The translations under genes were made by a program, and so were the position numbers. DNA of 64,000 bases from Mercurialis annua (lineage: Eukaryota > Streptophyta > Magnoliopsida > Malpighiales > Euphorbiaceae): contig NC_065570.1 in assembly GCF_937616625.2 (NCBI RefSeq), forward strand, positions 7,202,001-7,266,000, in the 5' to 3' direction. The notes under the pieces were generated by a model. That model was not told the origin of the DNA, did not search any database, and was given only the letters and a program-made list of their open reading frames with translations. Below are positions 36,440-56,892 of this stretch, in pieces. The stretch's first letter is position 1, and each line of letters starts with the position of its first letter.

Positions 36440-39400
36440 ATTGATTATAATAATTTACTAATGTCTTTTGCTTTTCTGCTTTGAAACTTTTTGACTTATG
36501 CACAGCTTTGCTTGATTTTTGTGTTTTGAGGTGGATTAAATTAGTATTAATTAGTTGATTAAACTTCCTTTAATTATGAATCTCTAGAAAGGTAACTTGT
36601 GTCTAATTATATTCTTAATCCAAAACATGCCCCCACAACAAACTTTTTTATTCATCATTATAGAAGCACACAATTTTGGACTTTTCTCACATTCTATTTT
36701 TTGAATTGAGATTCTCCCCATTTTGAATTTATTTGGATATAACTAGGCGTGTTTAAATTTAATTTATATAATTATAAATTTTTAAAAGTCCAATATATAA
36801 TTGAAAAGTAAATTATCTATATTACATTTTAATTATTATTTTGTTTAATTATATGACCAACAGAAAATAAATTTAAACATCTCTGTTTATACATGTCAGG
36901 CGAAATTTAACAATGGACTTACCACTCTTTAATATTTGTTTATTTTAACTTTTGATCAATTTTTAAAAAATAATTGTTGATCAATTTCTATTTTTAATTT
37001 TTTAATCCTTAAATCAAATATTAAGCAGTATAATTTTATATTTGGATGATCTTTAAAATTTAATTTGAATGGTTATGAATGTCATATCCTCTGAATCTTA
37101 ATTAGAACAATAAAAAAAAACTCTTCAATAGTATTTTTAAGTTAAAACGCTAAAATACATTCATAAGTCAATAAAATAAAATCGATGTTCGTCTTTTTTA
37201 ATATATTTTTATATAACCTTTATAGAATTATACATTTATAATTCCACTCCAAAATAAACACGAGTAAAACTGTGGAAAGTGGCGCAAGATAGGGAGCAAA
37301 ATTTGTTCTTCTACTGCTAATAAAATATGCTGGAATTTTTTTAAAAGCATTTGGATGAATCATAAATCTAGAAAAATAAATTGAATATTGATATAACGTA
37401 CTCCATAACACTATTTTTAATTTTAGCTAAGAAAATGAATTAGATTCTTCCAAAGATGAAAACTTTTAGACCTTGACATTATGACCCACCATAACGACTA
37501 AAACCCAATAATGGGATAAGAGATGCAGTACAGCTGAGGATGCTTTATGATTTTCCAACATTGATCTATAAAAGTGGAAACATGCTTAAGTACTTTGCTC
37601 CCCTAATGTTCACGATATTTGAGTTTGTGATTTAATCATTGGCTATTAGAATGATAATATAAGGTGATATTTGATATCTAAATTATTTTTAAAATATTAA
37701 ATTAAAGATATAAATTTTAATTTTTATTGAAAATATCATATAAATTTTGTAATTTTTATTAATATAATACACCATCTAAATATTTCCTTTCGTATTAAAA
37801 TAATAGGCATTATGTTTTTATTTTTTTGTTATTCTAAGTTATAAAGCGCCATTTATTATTTAAATGATCATTTGTCATACATATTTTTCTTAAATTATAA
37901 TAAAATATGTTTTAAAATTTTAAAAACTAATAAAATATTATTATATTTTCTTTTGTTATACTGTACATTAGGTGTTTTGAACGAGTACTATATAGTTATG
38001 AAATGACAGCTTTGAGCTTTTATATTTAGAATAATTCCACTCACGAGATCTTTTGTAGGAGGTCAAATTCTAGTCTCAAATTTTAAAAAATTATGTGAAT
38101 ACAGTTTAAATTTGAAATTTCGCTTAATCTAGAAAAGCACCTTACCAATTCACTCGTGAAGATAAAATTCTACATTAAAGAAGGAAAAGTATGTTTTTTA
38201 AATAGATTAATCCATTATATTTAAATAAATTTTTTTAATATTTGTATTTGTCCTAACTTGCTTACTAATTTATTACGGTAGAATTATTAATTTCAAAGAG
38301 CTTTAATGTTATTTGAACAAAAGATCAGTTTATACCCTCAACTTACAGTAAATTTTCAAAAAAGTTAAAAGTAGCAAATTAAGATCATTTTTATCCAAAT
38401 AGTTCTTTTTTTTTCTCTAACAAATCCGAGCCGCCTAGATTTGTTTTCTTATTTTTTCTTCGGCAGCCGTCAATGGCTTAATTTTTCTGTTGAGGTAGCC
38501 ACCCCTTTATTTATATTATTTTAATTTTATAGAATATAATAAATAGCTAATTCTTTTTCATTTTTTTGATAGATTAAAATTTATCACGAAGCGCAATTCA
38601 ATTATCAAGAAGCGAAGATAGATTGAAGATCTTTCATCAACAAAATGGATTCGTCTATGAGCTATACTAGTTTTATTTATTTTTTATTGTTTGTCTTTTT
38701 TATGAATGTTTTATTTTGTCCTTTCTTTATGAAAGATTTGTCGTCCTTTTTCCGTGAAAGGTTGGCTGTCTGTTTTTTAGGAGTTATCAAGTGTTGATTG
38801 AAACGGATGCTGTGAATTTGCGGGTGATTGGAGAAGTTTGAACGAAGAGTAATTGAAGATTGCACTTAATTCGTTAAACAGTTAGTAATTTATTTTTATT
38901 TTCGTAAATAAGATCCGCGAATCATGCAACATGTTGTCTGTTTTATGACAGATCATCGGGTTTAGTTTTTAAATTATCCTGAATTTTTTACAACTGTAAC
39001 TGTTTCATATTTAATTTAATAAGATATGATGAATTCAAAAAAAAATATCATTTTTATTCAAAACTTGGGTAAATCAGTTCAAAAATCTCTCTTTTCTCTC
39101 TCACTATAGACACTGAGACACACTTTTCGATATTTGATGGTGGTTTTTTTTAAGGTGATTTCTGATGGTAAAAAATTTAAAATGGTCCTTTTTTTTAAAT
39201 TAACATATAATAATTTTAAAATAACAATTTTAGCCTATTAATTAAATTTTATATTTTATATTAATATTAATTAAAAATATAGAGGATCTTTTTATATTTT
39301 TGTAAACTTTTTTTTGAATATATTTTACTTTTTTTTTTTAAATTTCAGGTAAGGAGGAGCTCCTCCTCATTTGAGACTAGAATTTTTTTCGGAGCAACAT

Positions 39401-42400
39401 ATTTTCATTTTTGCAAGGAGCACACTGGTCACCGTTGAAGAGTAGATTCATCATTATTCTGTTCTTTACATGAAGAATGCAAGTTGGTATGTTCCTCATG
39501 TTCTTGAAAAACAGATCCAGATGGGTTTGTTTTACGAAAAATAAATTGGCCGGAAATTTTTCCGGAAGTAATGATGGCTGGAAAAAAATTGAAAAAAGTT
39601 CAAAAAGTTCTCTAATTTGATTTGGTTTGATTATATGATTAATTATGATTAATTAAAGTTTAATTATAATTTTTATACAACTCACTCTCTAATTATGGTG
39701 ACCTTCAACAAGAGAAGTTCTTTTATCCAGTCTACACATATTCAGAGTATAAATGACATAGGTTTGCTATTTTTAAATTTTTTTAAAATTTAACACAAAT
39801 TAAGAGGGTAAATTGGTCCTTTATTCAATTTTATTTTTATATAACTTTCAATTAAACAAAAGTTAGAAAAAAAATATTCTCATTTTAATTTTTCTTAAAA
39901 TATAGTAACAAATAAAAGATTTCGATTGTGTCTTTTAATGAAGCCACATTTATAGTTCTTTTGCTCATGTTTCACGATCAAATAATGTGATCCTTCACTT
40001 TTTATTTCGTTAATATTTAAATTGTTGCATTATTTTTATTAGTCAACTAATTTAGAAAAATTAATAATAATCTAATTGATAAATTTATTTTAGTTTAGCT
40101 CTTAAAATCTAGAGCTGAATATAGTATTGTCCAGTTGATGATTGAGGTTTGAATTAAGAAACGGCCCAATCAAAACTGGTACAGAATTGACCCAACAAGA
40201 ACCAGCCCAAAACTGCTCTACTAATAATTTATAAAAATTAAGAATAAATCATTTTTTTTTAATTTTAAATATAAAATTATTTTAAAGTTTAGTTTTATTT
40301 TCGACATGATTTTAGTTTTAATTAATACATAAGTATCACGGACACGGACACAGATACGTGAAAACGGGACACTCGGACACGGCGAAACGGGATTATTTTA
40401 AAGTTTCCTACGTAAAAAATGAAATTTTGTGTCCAATAAGTTAAGTGTCTGCAACGTTTCCGAAACGGGACATGTTAATTGAATGAAATGTCCGTACTAT
40501 ATAGGTTAATAAGAATGGCACAATTCCAAATCGACCAGAAACCAGTACGTTGCAATCGAAAACTTGCGGTTCCAATTAAAATTTTTGGTTTACGAATCAT
40601 GCATTCTCTGTACGTTGCAATGCTTCTAATTTCAATAATGTGTCTGCCTTCCAAAAAAAAAATAACCATCTTAAATTGATAGGAAATGTGAAGAAGCATA
40701 ATATTTTAATGCAATTTGAAAGCCATGAGCGGCTTTTCTTTTTAGGAGCAGCATGAGATTTGATTGAAAATAAATACTGATCACTTCAGAAGTAACTGTT
40801 TACGAGCAGTTATTGTTCTGGTTTTTCCACTATAATAAGTAGCCAAATCTATCATACATTTCGTGTAAACTTGTACACAAATGAATTGAATTCAAGCTGA
40901 CTTTTGTAATCAACGTTCAAACTGAACCTTATTCAAAACTGATTCCCACAACTAATATCTGTAAGATTCAAGATATTTCAGAGGTCGTACACCTATATTT
41001 CTATATAATATAATCCTATGTGTATTATTTTAAAATATTTAGAGAAATTTTTTTTGATGAATAATATTTAGAGAAATTTCAGAGGCCGTACATTATTTAT
41101 GTGTATTATTTTAAAATATTTGGGAGGATATTGAAGTGTTATTTATAAGAAATTCAGATATTGATTATCTTTTTATGAAGACAGAGGCAATTGTATGGGC
41201 GAGCAAAATGTCCGGACTGATTTAACCGAATGAACTGATGCCTTTGGTAATATGGGACTAATTTGGATGGCTGAGACACTTCTGAACATATAAAGAGATT
41301 GTGGGTTTGAACCACGCCTCCGTAACTAACAGTTGAGATTATAAAAAATTGATTACCATCTGCAAAAAAAAACTGATGCCTTTTGGTCAGTGAATTTTTT
41401 TGATTGGCCAGTTGGACTTTAAAATTTTAATTTTTGGATGCCAGTTTGATTTGGGATTTTAGCTTATAAAAATTAATAAGATTACTATTTTTTATTTCAT
41501 TTTTATGATTACCGCTTTTATTTTTATAAATTTTAACCGAAATGTCAAATTACCAACTTATTTGAATCAATTCGGCTTTGATTTTTTTTTCTTCATGTCA
41601 TTCGGATTCTGTTATTGTTTAATGTTCGGTTGGCTGATTTTGAACATTCAGTTAGTTCGGTTTTAAAATTTCTGATTTGCTTTTAACCGAACTGATCGAA
41701 CGCTTACCGCTAAACAAATGGTGTAGCTTATATGATATTAATATGTAAAACAGTCACATTGAGCTTTTCATGCTTGTTTTAGCGCAATTAAAAATATTTA
41801 AAAAGGAAAATAAAATACCAGAACGGACAAATAAGACAATGACAATGACAATCATAAAAGATCTTGATACTGAAATCAAGATTTGAAATAATAAGTTGAT
41901 TATCAAATTCTTTTATTAATAAATCAATTATTAATGAGTAAGAAAATAACAAAAATAATTAAAACCGATTGAGAATAAAATTGATATTTTATATTTAGTT
42001 ATAAAAATAGAAATAAAAATAAAATTTTTGATCATATTTGAAACCGAAGAAGAAAAGAAGACAGTCAGTAGGCCATACTTCGTACTATTATACTACTTTT
42101 TTCTTACTTCAGTAATATGAGATCAGCATCATAGCACCAATCAAAAGATGATGATATGACGTGGCCGTTTGATAGTGGTATGATTCTTTTGATCACTGAA
42201 TCTCTTAGATTTTACCTTGAATCGTAAATAAAATATGTAAGGAATGCAGTTGGTATATTTTTGATTTTGACTACTGATTGATCTAATGTTTTTTGATAAT
42301 CTGATAGAAGCTTTATTTTCTACCATATAATGTCCTTACTCATTTCAAATTCCCAATAACACACCAAGCAAATGACTAATTCCAAATTCGATTTTTGAGA

Positions 42401-42568
42401 AAAAGAAATAAATAGAGGAACCCTCAATTTCTTATAAATAATTTATTTTCATAAAAAAGAAAGAAAACACAAAGAATTCGTATATAGGTGGGACCCATCC
42501 ATTTTTTTCTTTCTTTTTAAAGTTCACAACAAACTAGATTAAAAGTGTGGGTTAAAATTGTTCGTAAC
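36440..42568. other. Gene-poor intergenic region
   Basis: Six kilobases without a supportable exon. Recognisable items: an imperfect duplication at about 40975-41120 (AGAGAAATTTCAGAGGCCGTACA-like, then GTGTATTATTTTAAAATATTT); the SINE-like copy at 41265-41370; CGGTT-rich hAT-like remnants at about 41200-41720; and a GAGGAGC-containing patch at 39350-39540 that recalls 10000-10080. ORFs at 38677, 40475 and 42141 have no family support. Confidence 0.5.
41265..41370 (+). mobile_element. SINE-like tRNA-derived copy, same family as 8265-8345
   Basis: Shares GTGGGTTtgAACC, CGCCTCcGtAACTAACA and the following TTGAGA block with the patellin-intron copy, and ends in an A-rich tract (TGCAAAAAAAA). Confidence 0.5.
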
Positions 42569-42897
42569 TGAAAAATTATGATATCAGTAAACTATATCTA
42601 TTTTACGAGAAATTCTTAGGTGAACCAAGTTCACCACGTAGGATTATGAACTATCCATTTAATGCGTGACACGTGGCGTAATTATTTACATGAGCCAATT
42701 AATAAAAAGCACATTAATTCTAAATAAAATACATTAAATAATCATTAATAATTGTGCTTTTCATTAATTGGCTCATGTAAATAATTACGCCACGTGTCAC
42801 ATATTAAATGGATGGTTCATAATCTTACGTGGTGGACTTGGTTCACCTAAGAATTTCTCGTAAAATAGATATAGTTTACTGATATCATAATTTTTCA
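42569..42897. repeat. Long near-perfect inverted repeat (foldback MITE)
   Basis: Two arms of about 145 bp (42569-42713 and 42753-42897) are inverse copies with only about eight mismatches, separated by a loop of about 39 bp. The arms include GAGAAATTCTTAGGTGAACC and CACGTGGCGTAATTA. A transcript through it would fold into a long hairpin, a possible small-RNA source. The target duplication is unclear. Confidence 0.88.
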
Positions 42898-43182
42898 ACA
42901 TCTCCGGTAATTAAGACTACCTCAATCAATCTCTCTTTATATATAGAAATAGAATATATTTTTTAACTATAAATTATTTAATGTCTCAACAGATTAGGCC
43001 TTGCTTATACACTTTTCGAAAAACAACTTTTCGAAAAATTAATTACTTAAGAACTTAATTATTAGGGAAGTAAATAATATTCTACTTAGTTTGTTTTTCA
43101 ACTTTCTAAAAAATTTTTTTTTTTTTATTTTTATGCATTAAATGATAAAATCAATAAAACTCTAGACAAATATTTTAAAATA

Positions 43183-43550
43183 GGCTAAATCTATTTTGAG
43201 GTTTTTAAACTATACATTTTTAGTTCATTAGATCCCTTAACTTCTATTTAATTTCTTCGGGTCCTTAAACTTTTATTTTTAGTTTATCAGGTCCTTCAAC
43301 TTTTATTTGCCTCTCTCAAGTCCCTAATTGTTTATTTTTTTTGGTTCATTGGATCCTTAAATGGATCTTCGTTTAAGGACCTAATGAACTAAAAAACAAT
43401 AGTTTAAGGACCTGAAAAAGTCAAATAAAAGTTGAGGGACCTGATGAACCAAAAAAATGAAAGTTTAAGGATTTGAGAAAACCAAATAAAAGTTGAAGGA
43501 CTTGATGAACCAAAAAATAAAAATTTAAGGACCTTAAAATGGGTTTAGCC
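43183..43550. mobile_element. Mutator-type MITE with 9-bp target duplication
   Basis: Left end GGCTAAATCTATTTTGAGG is the inverse of the right end CCTTAAAATGGGTTTAGCC. A perfect 9-bp duplication TTTAAAATA flanks it (43174-43182 and 43551-43559). The interior is built from alternating words such as AGGTCCTTCAACTTTTATTT and their inverses. Confidence 0.88.
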
Positions 43551-43559
43551 TTTAAAATA

Positions 43560-44387
43560 TTGTGTTTTACATCTATTTACCTAGCCAAGTACAACTTACC
43601 TATATTTTATTAAGGAAGTTACTTCTCTAGTTAAGGGAAAGTTTGACTATCAACTTTCCAAAAAATAAAATATATAAAATGAACCAAGCAAACTTATTGG
43701 AGAGTTCTATTTTTCTAATTAACTTACCCCTAACTAAGCGAGGCCTGATTCTAATTCAATTTTTAAAATTATCCATCTAAAAGTTAAAATGTTTTTTATA
43801 AAAATAATAAAATAAAAATTTAAATAAATACACTGTAGTATATTCATATAAAATAACTAAATTTTACTTAATCAAATCAAATAAATATAATAAAATTTTG
43901 AATATGTAAATTTAAATAATACTTAAATAAACATACATACTATAAAACATCACTTAAAACTAATAAAAAATACAATACAAATAATAAATGAATATACAAA
44001 TTTTTAGATGTCTTTTATTATTTAATTTTAGTACAAGTCGTATATTTTTTATATAAAAATATAAAATAGGATGTAATTGTATAATTAATGGTAATGAGTT
44101 AAATAAGTAATTTAGAAAGTTGGAAAATCACAAACGCTTTTTATTAAAGATATGAATAATGAAAGTCTACAAATAAAATAAAAAAACTATAAAATAGAAT
44201 AAATTTATATAGCTGACTTGACTTTATATGGTGGAACCACTTTTTATTTTATCTTTATATTTTTGATAATTTAGTTAACCCCACGATTTATCAATTTATT
44301 GCCCAATTCTTATATTATCTGTGCAATAGCGCATTGGTACTTTCTATTTTATCTTTTTAATAAGTTAAGAGTGGTATTTAATAAGTT
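43560..44387. other. Intergenic, no gene
   Basis: Very AT-rich; nothing recognised. Confidence 0.5.
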
Positions 44388-44622
44388 TTTGACTCAATCG
44401 TTTTATGTTTGTGAAAAAAAAATCAGCCAAAGTTTCTGCAAATATTTTTAAAAATGTATTTGTGTAAAAAGTAAAAACATCCCCCCTTATTATCTTCTCC
44501 CATGTTTGGGCTTGTGTGGACTCATATTGACCCTGATTATATCAAATTAGAAAAATAAATCCCCACATTCCCCAGTCAGTACACAAACAGTTGGTGCAAA
44601 ACAGATCAATTTAATTTGTTGA
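44388..44622. repeat. Segment homologous to the DCD-gene promoter/leader at 60976-61232
   Basis: Shared blocks in the same order: TTTTGACTCA, TGCAAATATTT, GGGCTTGTGTGGACTCA (GGGGCTTTGTGTGGACTCA in the other copy), TTCCCCAGTCAGTACACAAA and CAGTTGGTGCAAAACAGA.CAATT. This is clear diverged homology, not a short chance match. Here it lies just downstream of the glucosidase gene. Confidence 0.75.
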
Positions 44623-44941
44623 AACACAGGAGACGGGATTCGAACCCACAATCTCAGATGCACTCATTTTTTGTTACTATTATTTTATAGGAATGAGTTC
44701 GAGTTCGAGTTCGTAAGAGAATATAGTAATAATGACCATAGAGTACAACAGTATAACACAAAACAAGCAGCAGTAGGCTTATATTATTTTTTGAAAATCA
44801 CAAGACTTAAACATAGTCACACACATAAACATAACAACTTAAGCTTCAAAATACATGACCAAAAACAAACTCACTCTCACAAAGCCAAACTTAAAAGAAA
44901 AATACTCATAATAAATTATTAAGCATCTGTGACATTGATGA

Positions 44942-52657
<7,716 letters not shown>

Positions 52658-52722
52658 AGCTATAATTAAGCTTATTATCTATTTTATGAGTTTGTGCTTC
52701 TCAGTTTGCATAGCAATGCCCC

Positions 52723-52731
52723 TTTTTATAG
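52723..52731 (-). promoter_or_regulatory. TATA box of the glucosidase gene
   Basis: CTATAAAAAGG on -, about 66 bp upstream of the ATG at 52657, a plausible spacing for a short leader. Confidence 0.6.
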
Positions 52732-52739
52732 AGTTGTAA

Positions 52740-54206
52740 AAGTAAGAAATGGGACTACGAGTAATATTGCATGGAATATTATTTTGGCGGATGATAAAGT
52801 GGGGAGTGGCTCCTTAGTTCAAAATCTCCTTCATTTTTCTTAAATCCATTTAAATGGATAATCTCCTCGGAAACATCCGATAAAAATTTAAATAGATAAC
52901 AATTAAGTAAAAAAAATAAAAAAATTATTATATCAAATAAAAATTTAATCAATTGTCATCCAATTAAATGTGTTTTTGTGAAATGAAGGAATTTTAAATT
53001 TAAAGGAATTTATTTTCAAGTGAAGTGGTCCTACATATGAATTTGACTCACTGTATTTATCTTAATTGTCGTATTTATCATAAATTGATTTATTATTTTT
53101 GGCATTGGAAAATAACTGATATTAAAATAATATAATTAAAAGTAAGAAATGGAATTACAAATAACAAATTTTAACTGACTAAACTATTTTTTTAATTATC
53201 GTATTTATCCAAACGATAAGCTCAAATCAGAATTTAGAAACATAATAGTCATTGATTACGGCACTGCATGCAGATTCGCCACAAATTTCTAAGCAAATAG
53301 GTCCATCTGGAGTAAAAAAATTCATCAGCCACACAAAACAAGAAGAGAACCCAGTTGAACCAGAGCTCCTTAGTTGTTAAGTATTTGCTGCTCTCACTTC
53401 GGACAAGTTTTGAAGAAATGAAGAGATGTGAGAAATGGTGAAAAGAAACAAGATCTGCTCAGATTAGACGAACAGTGGTGGTCTGCTATTGTGGGAGAGG
53501 TAGAAGGCCACGGTGAGCGGGGTGTGAGACAGCGGCGGCGAGAGTGGAGCAAAATCTAATTTCGGAAAACAATATGAAATTTCGAGATAAATTAAAGAGT
53601 AATTAAATAAAATAAATTTTAATAAATTTATTTGATTTAAATTTAGGTTTAATTAAATTTAATTAATTAATTAGGATTTTGAATTAATTTTAACCAGTGA
53701 ATTGAAAAAATATTAAATATTTTTATATATATATGAATTTTATAATAACATATGATTTAAAAGTTGTGTTTGATTTTAATTTGATTATCATGTGCTTTGG
53801 TTGGATGAAGAATGTCGCCACAAAAATCTCTTCGATTTTTTATTTCTATAACCAAAAACCGGATTTGTCTGATTTCACTATTAACCGGATTTTTCTGGTT
53901 TAATCCGCTTTTGGTCGATTTTTTTACTTTTAGGATTTTAATATTAAACCGGACCAGTCATATGGCCGGTTCCCTATTAACTTGGTCTCACCGGCCAGTC
54001 CAGTCCGATTTTAACACACCGCTCTAACTCAATTAGCTCGTAAAACTCTAAATAAATCTTTAAAATCTTCGACGTTCGATCGACTAACTTCAACAGTTTT
54101 GAGCTGTTCGTTGATTCATAATCTACGCATACATTTTCTAGTTTATTTGCAATTAGATTGCAAAAATAGAGTTTTTAAGGGTTAGAAGAAGTTTAGGATA
54201 AAAAAC
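52740..54206. other. Upstream region of the glucosidase gene and intergenic DNA
   Basis: No gene. A GC-richer patch at about 53450-53560 (GGCGGCGAGAGTGG) and CCGGTT-rich wording at 53850-54010 look like decayed transposon pieces. An ORF at 53812-54027 is translated from the latter and is not a gene. Confidence 0.45.
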
Positions 54207-54208
54207 TA

Positions 54209-54468
54209 CTCCCTCCGTCCCGTTTAAGAAGTCCCATATTCCATTTTGGGATGTCCCATTTAAAAAGTCTCATTACTATTTTTAGAATGTTTTTCTATTG
54301 AATACCCTATTTTACCCTTATTTTAGTTATCTTAGAGGAGCTCTATGGAAAATTCCACTATCATTAATAGGGGCAAAACATGAAAAAACATGAAAAGACA
54401 AGAATAATTAATATTTTCTTAATCTGTGTGTAAAGTCAAATGGGACTTCTAAAATGGGACGGAGGGAG
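54209..54468. mobile_element. Stowaway-type MITE, second family, copy 2
   Basis: Perfect CTCCCTCCGTCCC ends in opposite orientation with TA on both sides (54207-54208 and 54469-54470). Same interior as 11306-11529, but with an extra 26 bp after TTATCTTA (GAGGAGCTCTATGGAAAATT...) and a repeated AACATGAAAA word. Confidence 0.93.
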
Positions 54469-54470
54469 TA

Positions 54471-55397
54471 GAATTTATGGAGCATTTAACTTGCGAAATG
54501 AAGAAGTGGGAAAATGAAAAAACATGAAAAAGATGCTGAAGTGAAAAAGCCTATTTAAGGCATATTCCATCGCCCACACCTTTTCTATTTTCTCTTTTTT
54601 TATTGTTCTTTTCTTTCTTTTAAATTCTTTTTTTTTCTTTATACTTTTCCTTTATTTATTCTTCTATTCTTGTATTCTCGTGAAAGAGTAAATGAGCTAG
54701 ATTATTGAAGCTCAATATACACGTTTGTAAAACTGTATGCATACACATCGCATTTGTTTCCAATTAAGGGCATTTGTGAAACCAGTATTAAATTTGGCTG
54801 TTCTTTTGGAGGCTGGAGCTAAACAGTGAGCTGCACAAAGGATAATATAGCTGTTTTGAACAAATAATATTTTCTCTGTGTTTCCTATAAACAGTATTTG
54901 CGAAATTCTTACCATTAAGCAAATCAAGCAAAAATATATACTATTATTTTTTTAATAACAACTTTCAAAGTAAAGTATATATTTAAACTAAAGTGGGTAT
55001 ATTTATGAGATATATGGAGAAAATGTTTATTAGCTAAAGGAGGACTTTTTGACGTGTTCATAAATCATAATGCCAAATTATCATCAATCCATGGGAATTT
55101 GTCAAAATGTACTATATAAGCCCCACAGTGCTACTACACTACACCCGAGGGGTGAAGGGTTTTTGACATTTTTATTCTCCTTTTCGTATGTAATTCTCAA
55201 TTTCTATTCCAGACAATGAAAATTCTCATTTTCTGTCTGAAGCCCACCCAGCCCGCAATCCCATTGCGGGTTGCATACCAGCCCGGAATAGGATATTGCG
55301 GACTTGTTAATTCCATCTTAATCAGCTGGAAGTAACCAGCTACCAGCCCCCAATATCCCATTGCAAGCTGATGAGATATGCTAATAGAGAAAGGGTT
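54471..55397. other. Intergenic, no gene
   Basis: A CT-rich run at 54580-54680 and a GC-richer patch at 55230-55380 (GCCCACCCAGCCCGC) have no recognisable coding content. Confidence 0.45.
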
Positions 55398-55405
55398 ACT
55401 TAGAG

Positions 55406-56477
55406 CAGGGCCGGCCTTAGACAAAATGAGGCCCTAAACGTAAAATATATATTAATTATATATTAATTTTTTTAATGACAATTGATGCTATTTTATTGTG
55501 ACAATCCAAATTTTATATATGGATTATATTTTCCATTAGGACTTAAAGCGGTTTGAACAATATTATTATCAATTAAATTTTGTCCTTCATCTAATTCATA
55601 TGTTTCGTACCCTCTAGATTGATTGTTTCATTTTCTATATTTTTGTAATTTTAATTTTCAAATATTTACTCCTTATTACTAATTAAAAATTATTAAGTCC
55701 ACCATTTTGAATTAATTCTTCAATTCTTTTTTTTTCGTATTTCATATCCCCATTCAAAAAAATTTGTAGACATTTTTCCAAAATAAACTAAAATAAGACA
55801 ATATAATAAATAAAATGAAAAAGTATCACCTGAATTTCGAAAAGCAACTAGTGATGAATTTAATTAACTATATTGTCACCTTCATTGCATACAAATAAAC
55901 AATAAATAAAAATTATTTATATTATTAAAAAAATAAAATAAACAAAAAGTAAAAGAGTAATAATTAATAAGAGAGAAAATTTAATTACCTTAATTTTATG
56001 GGAATTTTATTAATATAACTTATCAAAAGAATTTATAATAAACTAAATTAATAATTAAAAAAAAAGAAGAATAATGACTAACTAGAAATAATGGTTTGGA
56101 AAAAAAATTATAAAACTAGAGAAAAATTATGAGATTTTAAAATTTTAAAGAAATATTATAAAAATTTATCAAAACAAAACGAATTTATAAAAAAATGTTG
56201 GAAAAGTTATTAAGATAATTTACAATATTTATTTGATTTTTTAAATATAACTGTTGCTTAAATTCAGTAAAATTTAAGATTATAAACTAATTTTGTTTGA
56301 TTTAATTATTGTGCTTGTAGTATGCAATTAGTCAACTATAACTTCTTCTTTTTTGATGAAAACTATAACTTCAATATAATATTCTTTTCAAAAATAAATA
56401 AATTCAATATTAATATAGGACCAAATTATTTTTGAGGCCCTCATGAATATGAGGCCCTAGGCCTAAGGCCGGGCCTA
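55406..56477. mobile_element. hAT-type non-autonomous element
   Basis: Ends CAGGGCCGGCCTTAG and CTAAGGCCGGGCCTA are inverse with a few mismatches. The 8-bp flanking repeats are ACTTAGAG (55398-55405) and ACTTAGGG (56478-56485), one mismatch. The interior is AT-rich and non-coding; GAGGCCCT words recur near both ends. Confidence 0.75.
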
Positions 56478-56562
56478 ACTTAGGGTAGATTCATACAATT
56501 AGGCGGATGCATACACACATGGACCACGCGTGAAAGTGAAAGAGTTTAACATGCATTACAAG

Positions 56563-56884
56563 TATACCTATTTATGGGCTTTATATCCGGCCCGCCCGCA
56601 AGCCCGTCCTCTTAGGGCCGGACTTGGGCACTAATATTTGGTCTCAAGTCCGGCCCGAACCCGAAAAAAGCCCGCTTTTTTATGGGCGGGTTTGAGCTTT
56701 TAATATCATAAAAAATTAATGTAAGCCCGCCCATGCGCGGCCCGAACCCGAAAAAATAATGTATTAGGGCCGGGTTTGGGTAGTATATTAAAAGCCCGAA
56801 CCGGGTTTGGGCGGGTTTGGGCTTGTCTTTAAAAAAGTCAAGCCCGTCTAAGCCCGGTCCGAGCCCGGCCCATGAACAGGTCTA
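56563..56884. mobile_element. hAT-type MITE with 8-bp target duplication
   Basis: Perfect 8-bp duplication ATTACAAG (56555-56562 and 56885-56892). Ends TATACCTATTTATGGGC and GGCCCATGAACAGGTCTA are inverse with mismatches. The 322-bp interior is dense in AAGCCCG and GGGCGGG words. Confidence 0.85.
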
Positions 56885-56892
56885 ATTACAAG

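Noticed and set aside
44630..44665. tRNA gene on - (GGGTTCGAATCCCGTCTCC)
   Set aside because: Only a T-arm-like half is present; no acceptor stem, D arm or anticodon can be folded. Similar B-box pieces at 8280, 35750 and 41300 suggest SINE remnants.
53812..54027. 71-codon + ORF with hydrophobic stretches
   Set aside because: Built from CCGGTT-rich transposon-like repeats; no start context or family match.
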